A stretch of 64,000 nucleotides of DNA from Glandiceps talaboti. Its lineage: Eukaryota > Hemichordata > Enteropneusta > Spengelidae. Below, piece by piece: positions 1-64,000 of the stretch. Below the pieces are notes generated by a model that was not told the DNA's origin, did not search any database, and worked only from the letters and a program-made list of their open reading frames with translations. Positions within the stretch are counted from its first letter, which is position 1; the number at the start of each line of letters is the position of its first letter. Location: NCBI RefSeq assembly GCF_964340395.1, contig NC_135559.1, forward strand, positions 21,749,621 to 21,813,620, in the 5' to 3' direction. Made by a program: the position numbers and the translations under genes.

Positions 1-330
1 CATCTTCTGCCACGTTCGGCCCGGAAGCTGAATACTAATCATAGCGACACACGTACGTACACATACACACACATATACACTTCAATGAACTGCTGTGAAC
101 ACAAATTTGTTTCATTTTAATTTCAATCTTTTAAAAAAAATTCTTATTGTGTTTACCCCATAATTTCCCTGTTCTTAAATACCCACACCTTTATTGCCTT
201 ACGGACATAAGCTTGTATTGTTATGCTCGTTCCGGGGCAGCGATGCCCAATAACGGAGTACATTATCAGTAATAATGTACAGCGATGACGTCGCAAAATT
301 CACTGGAATTGGTAATGCTATAATATAATA
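1..330 (+). mobile_element. Interspersed repeat copy R1, cut by the window edge
   Basis: This matches the distal part of the repeats at 24997-25553 and 41270-41667 in the same orientation. Shared landmarks are CCCGGAAGCTGAATACTAAT, the segment AAGCTTGTATTGTTATGCTC, a TGACGTC motif and an end in a TATAATATAATA run. The hairpin-bearing part lies left of base 1. It sits in the intron 3' of the last cadherin exon and ends 20 bases from that exon's donor. It has no coding capacity that I can see. Confidence 0.75.
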
Positions 331-351
331 TGCGAATAATCTAGTTATTAC

Positions 352-63194
<62,843 letters not shown>

Positions 63195-63196
63195 GG

Positions 63197-63208
63197 TTAC
63201 AAACTCAT
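63197..63208 (-). promoter_or_regulatory. Minimal upstream ORF in the leader
   Basis: An ATG at 63208-63206 opens ATG-AGT-TTG-TAA, ending two bases before the main ATG. If the leader includes it, ribosomes must leak past it or reinitiate. Confidence 0.5.
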
Positions 63209-63216
63209 TTGTCAAC

Positions 63217-64000
63217 CTGCAAATAATAAAATATTAAAGACATGTCAAGGAATAATGAATTACTAAACGGGTTCTATAATTCTGTAATGTGCTTAGATAG
63301 TTTATTCCATCAAGAAGGTGGGTATTGACGTCATCATCAATATGATAATGAACTTGTATGTTATACCTAGGTATAGAACTAAGCCACCACACTTTGACCC
63401 ATTACGGTATGAAAGCAAAGATCCATTCAACTCACTTAATCAATAATGAAGTTCTTCTTTTCCTTGTATGTGGTATCAGGAGCTCGAGCCCATACAATAA
63501 TTATATTTTTGAAATTCAGGAAGACCATCAGACCACCACTGTGTACATTATATAGCCCTTAATTGAATTGATTGCTCACCACCACTGTGTACATTATATA
63601 GCCCTTAATTGAATTGATTGCTCACCACCACTGTGTACATTATATAGACCTTAATTGGTAAATTTTTAGTAATTATTTAGATGGCTTATCAAAATTTAAC
63701 AAATTAAGAAAGAAACGTTTGATTGGACAGGTGAGTTTTGTTATTGCTATATATATCAAACTATATGACATTTTGAACTTATCTTCCTAAGATATTGTTT
63801 TTATAGAAAAGAATCAGTGGCACACACACACACACACACATACATACATACATACATACATACATACATACATACATACATACATACATACATACATACA
63901 TACATACATACATACATACATACATACAAACAGGTATGACATAACCCATCCTTACAGTAATTAGATGACCAGATGTGAACTTAATGCTTACCCTAAGGAT
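63217..64000. repeat. 5' flank or first intron, with 46-bp and CA/CATA repeats
   Basis: It contains 2.7 copies of a 46-bp unit (63532-63657, starting ACCACCACTGTGTACATTAT) and a (CA)n(CATA)n microsatellite (63819-63928). I could not identify a promoter or a non-coding first exon. Confidence 0.8.

Overview
The window is from an animal genome: AT-rich, with many short exons bounded by GT-AG introns and many tandem repeats. The module mix (SEA, MAM, SRCR, CUB, sushi, FN3, EGF and cadherin in one reading frame) and degraded non-LTR retrotransposons suggest a marine invertebrate, possibly a hemichordate- or amphioxus-like deuterostome. That species guess is weak.

Nearly everything codes for one very large minus-strand gene read from about 63.2 kb down past base 352, with its 3' end outside the window. 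I traced 50 exons by hand from GT-AG junctions. Every junction keeps the reading frame, and the result is an open chain of about 3,500 residues. The order is: signal peptide (63.1 kb); Thr-rich mucin-like stalk (62.6-62.9); MAM domain in three exons (60.1, 49.3, 48.8); an unrecognised 56-residue module (48.0); SRCR in two exons (46.7, 46.3); CUB (42.2); EGF x2 (40.9, 40.3); FN3-like x2 (39.4, 38.8); Ca-type EGF (38.3); eleven sushi modules (37.2 to 31.5); a FN3-FN3-EGF-EGF block present twice (30.5-26.2); a SEA domain in three exons (25.9-24.4) with a canonical autocleavage motif; one EGF (23.6); then about twelve cadherin repeats (23.1 kb to 0.35 kb). Most exons 5' of the SEA domain are symmetric phase 1-1 units, the usual exon-shuffling currency. 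The cadherin exons use phases 0 and 1.

The introns are swollen by tandem DNA. Three large satellites fill single introns: a 43-bp unit (8.27-12.55 kb), a 22-bp unit (13.36-22.28 kb) and a 37-bp unit (49.7-59.2 kb). Several arrays start within tens of bases of a splice site, and the 43-bp array overlaps one, so it carries copies of a 3' splice site. Other arrays have 26-, 38- and 46-bp units, next to many microsatellites. There are also four copies of a roughly 400-560 bp interspersed repeat with an internal hairpin, two of them inverted around the SEA exons, and two broken non-LTR reverse transcriptase fragments in the CUB-SRCR intron.

If the gene model is right, the product is a secreted or surface mosaic: an N-terminal adhesive and recognition head (MAM, SRCR, CUB, sushi, FN3) joined through a self-cleaving SEA module to a long cadherin stalk. 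No tRNA, rRNA, CRISPR array or second host gene was recognised. All exon boundaries are manual readings without transcript support.
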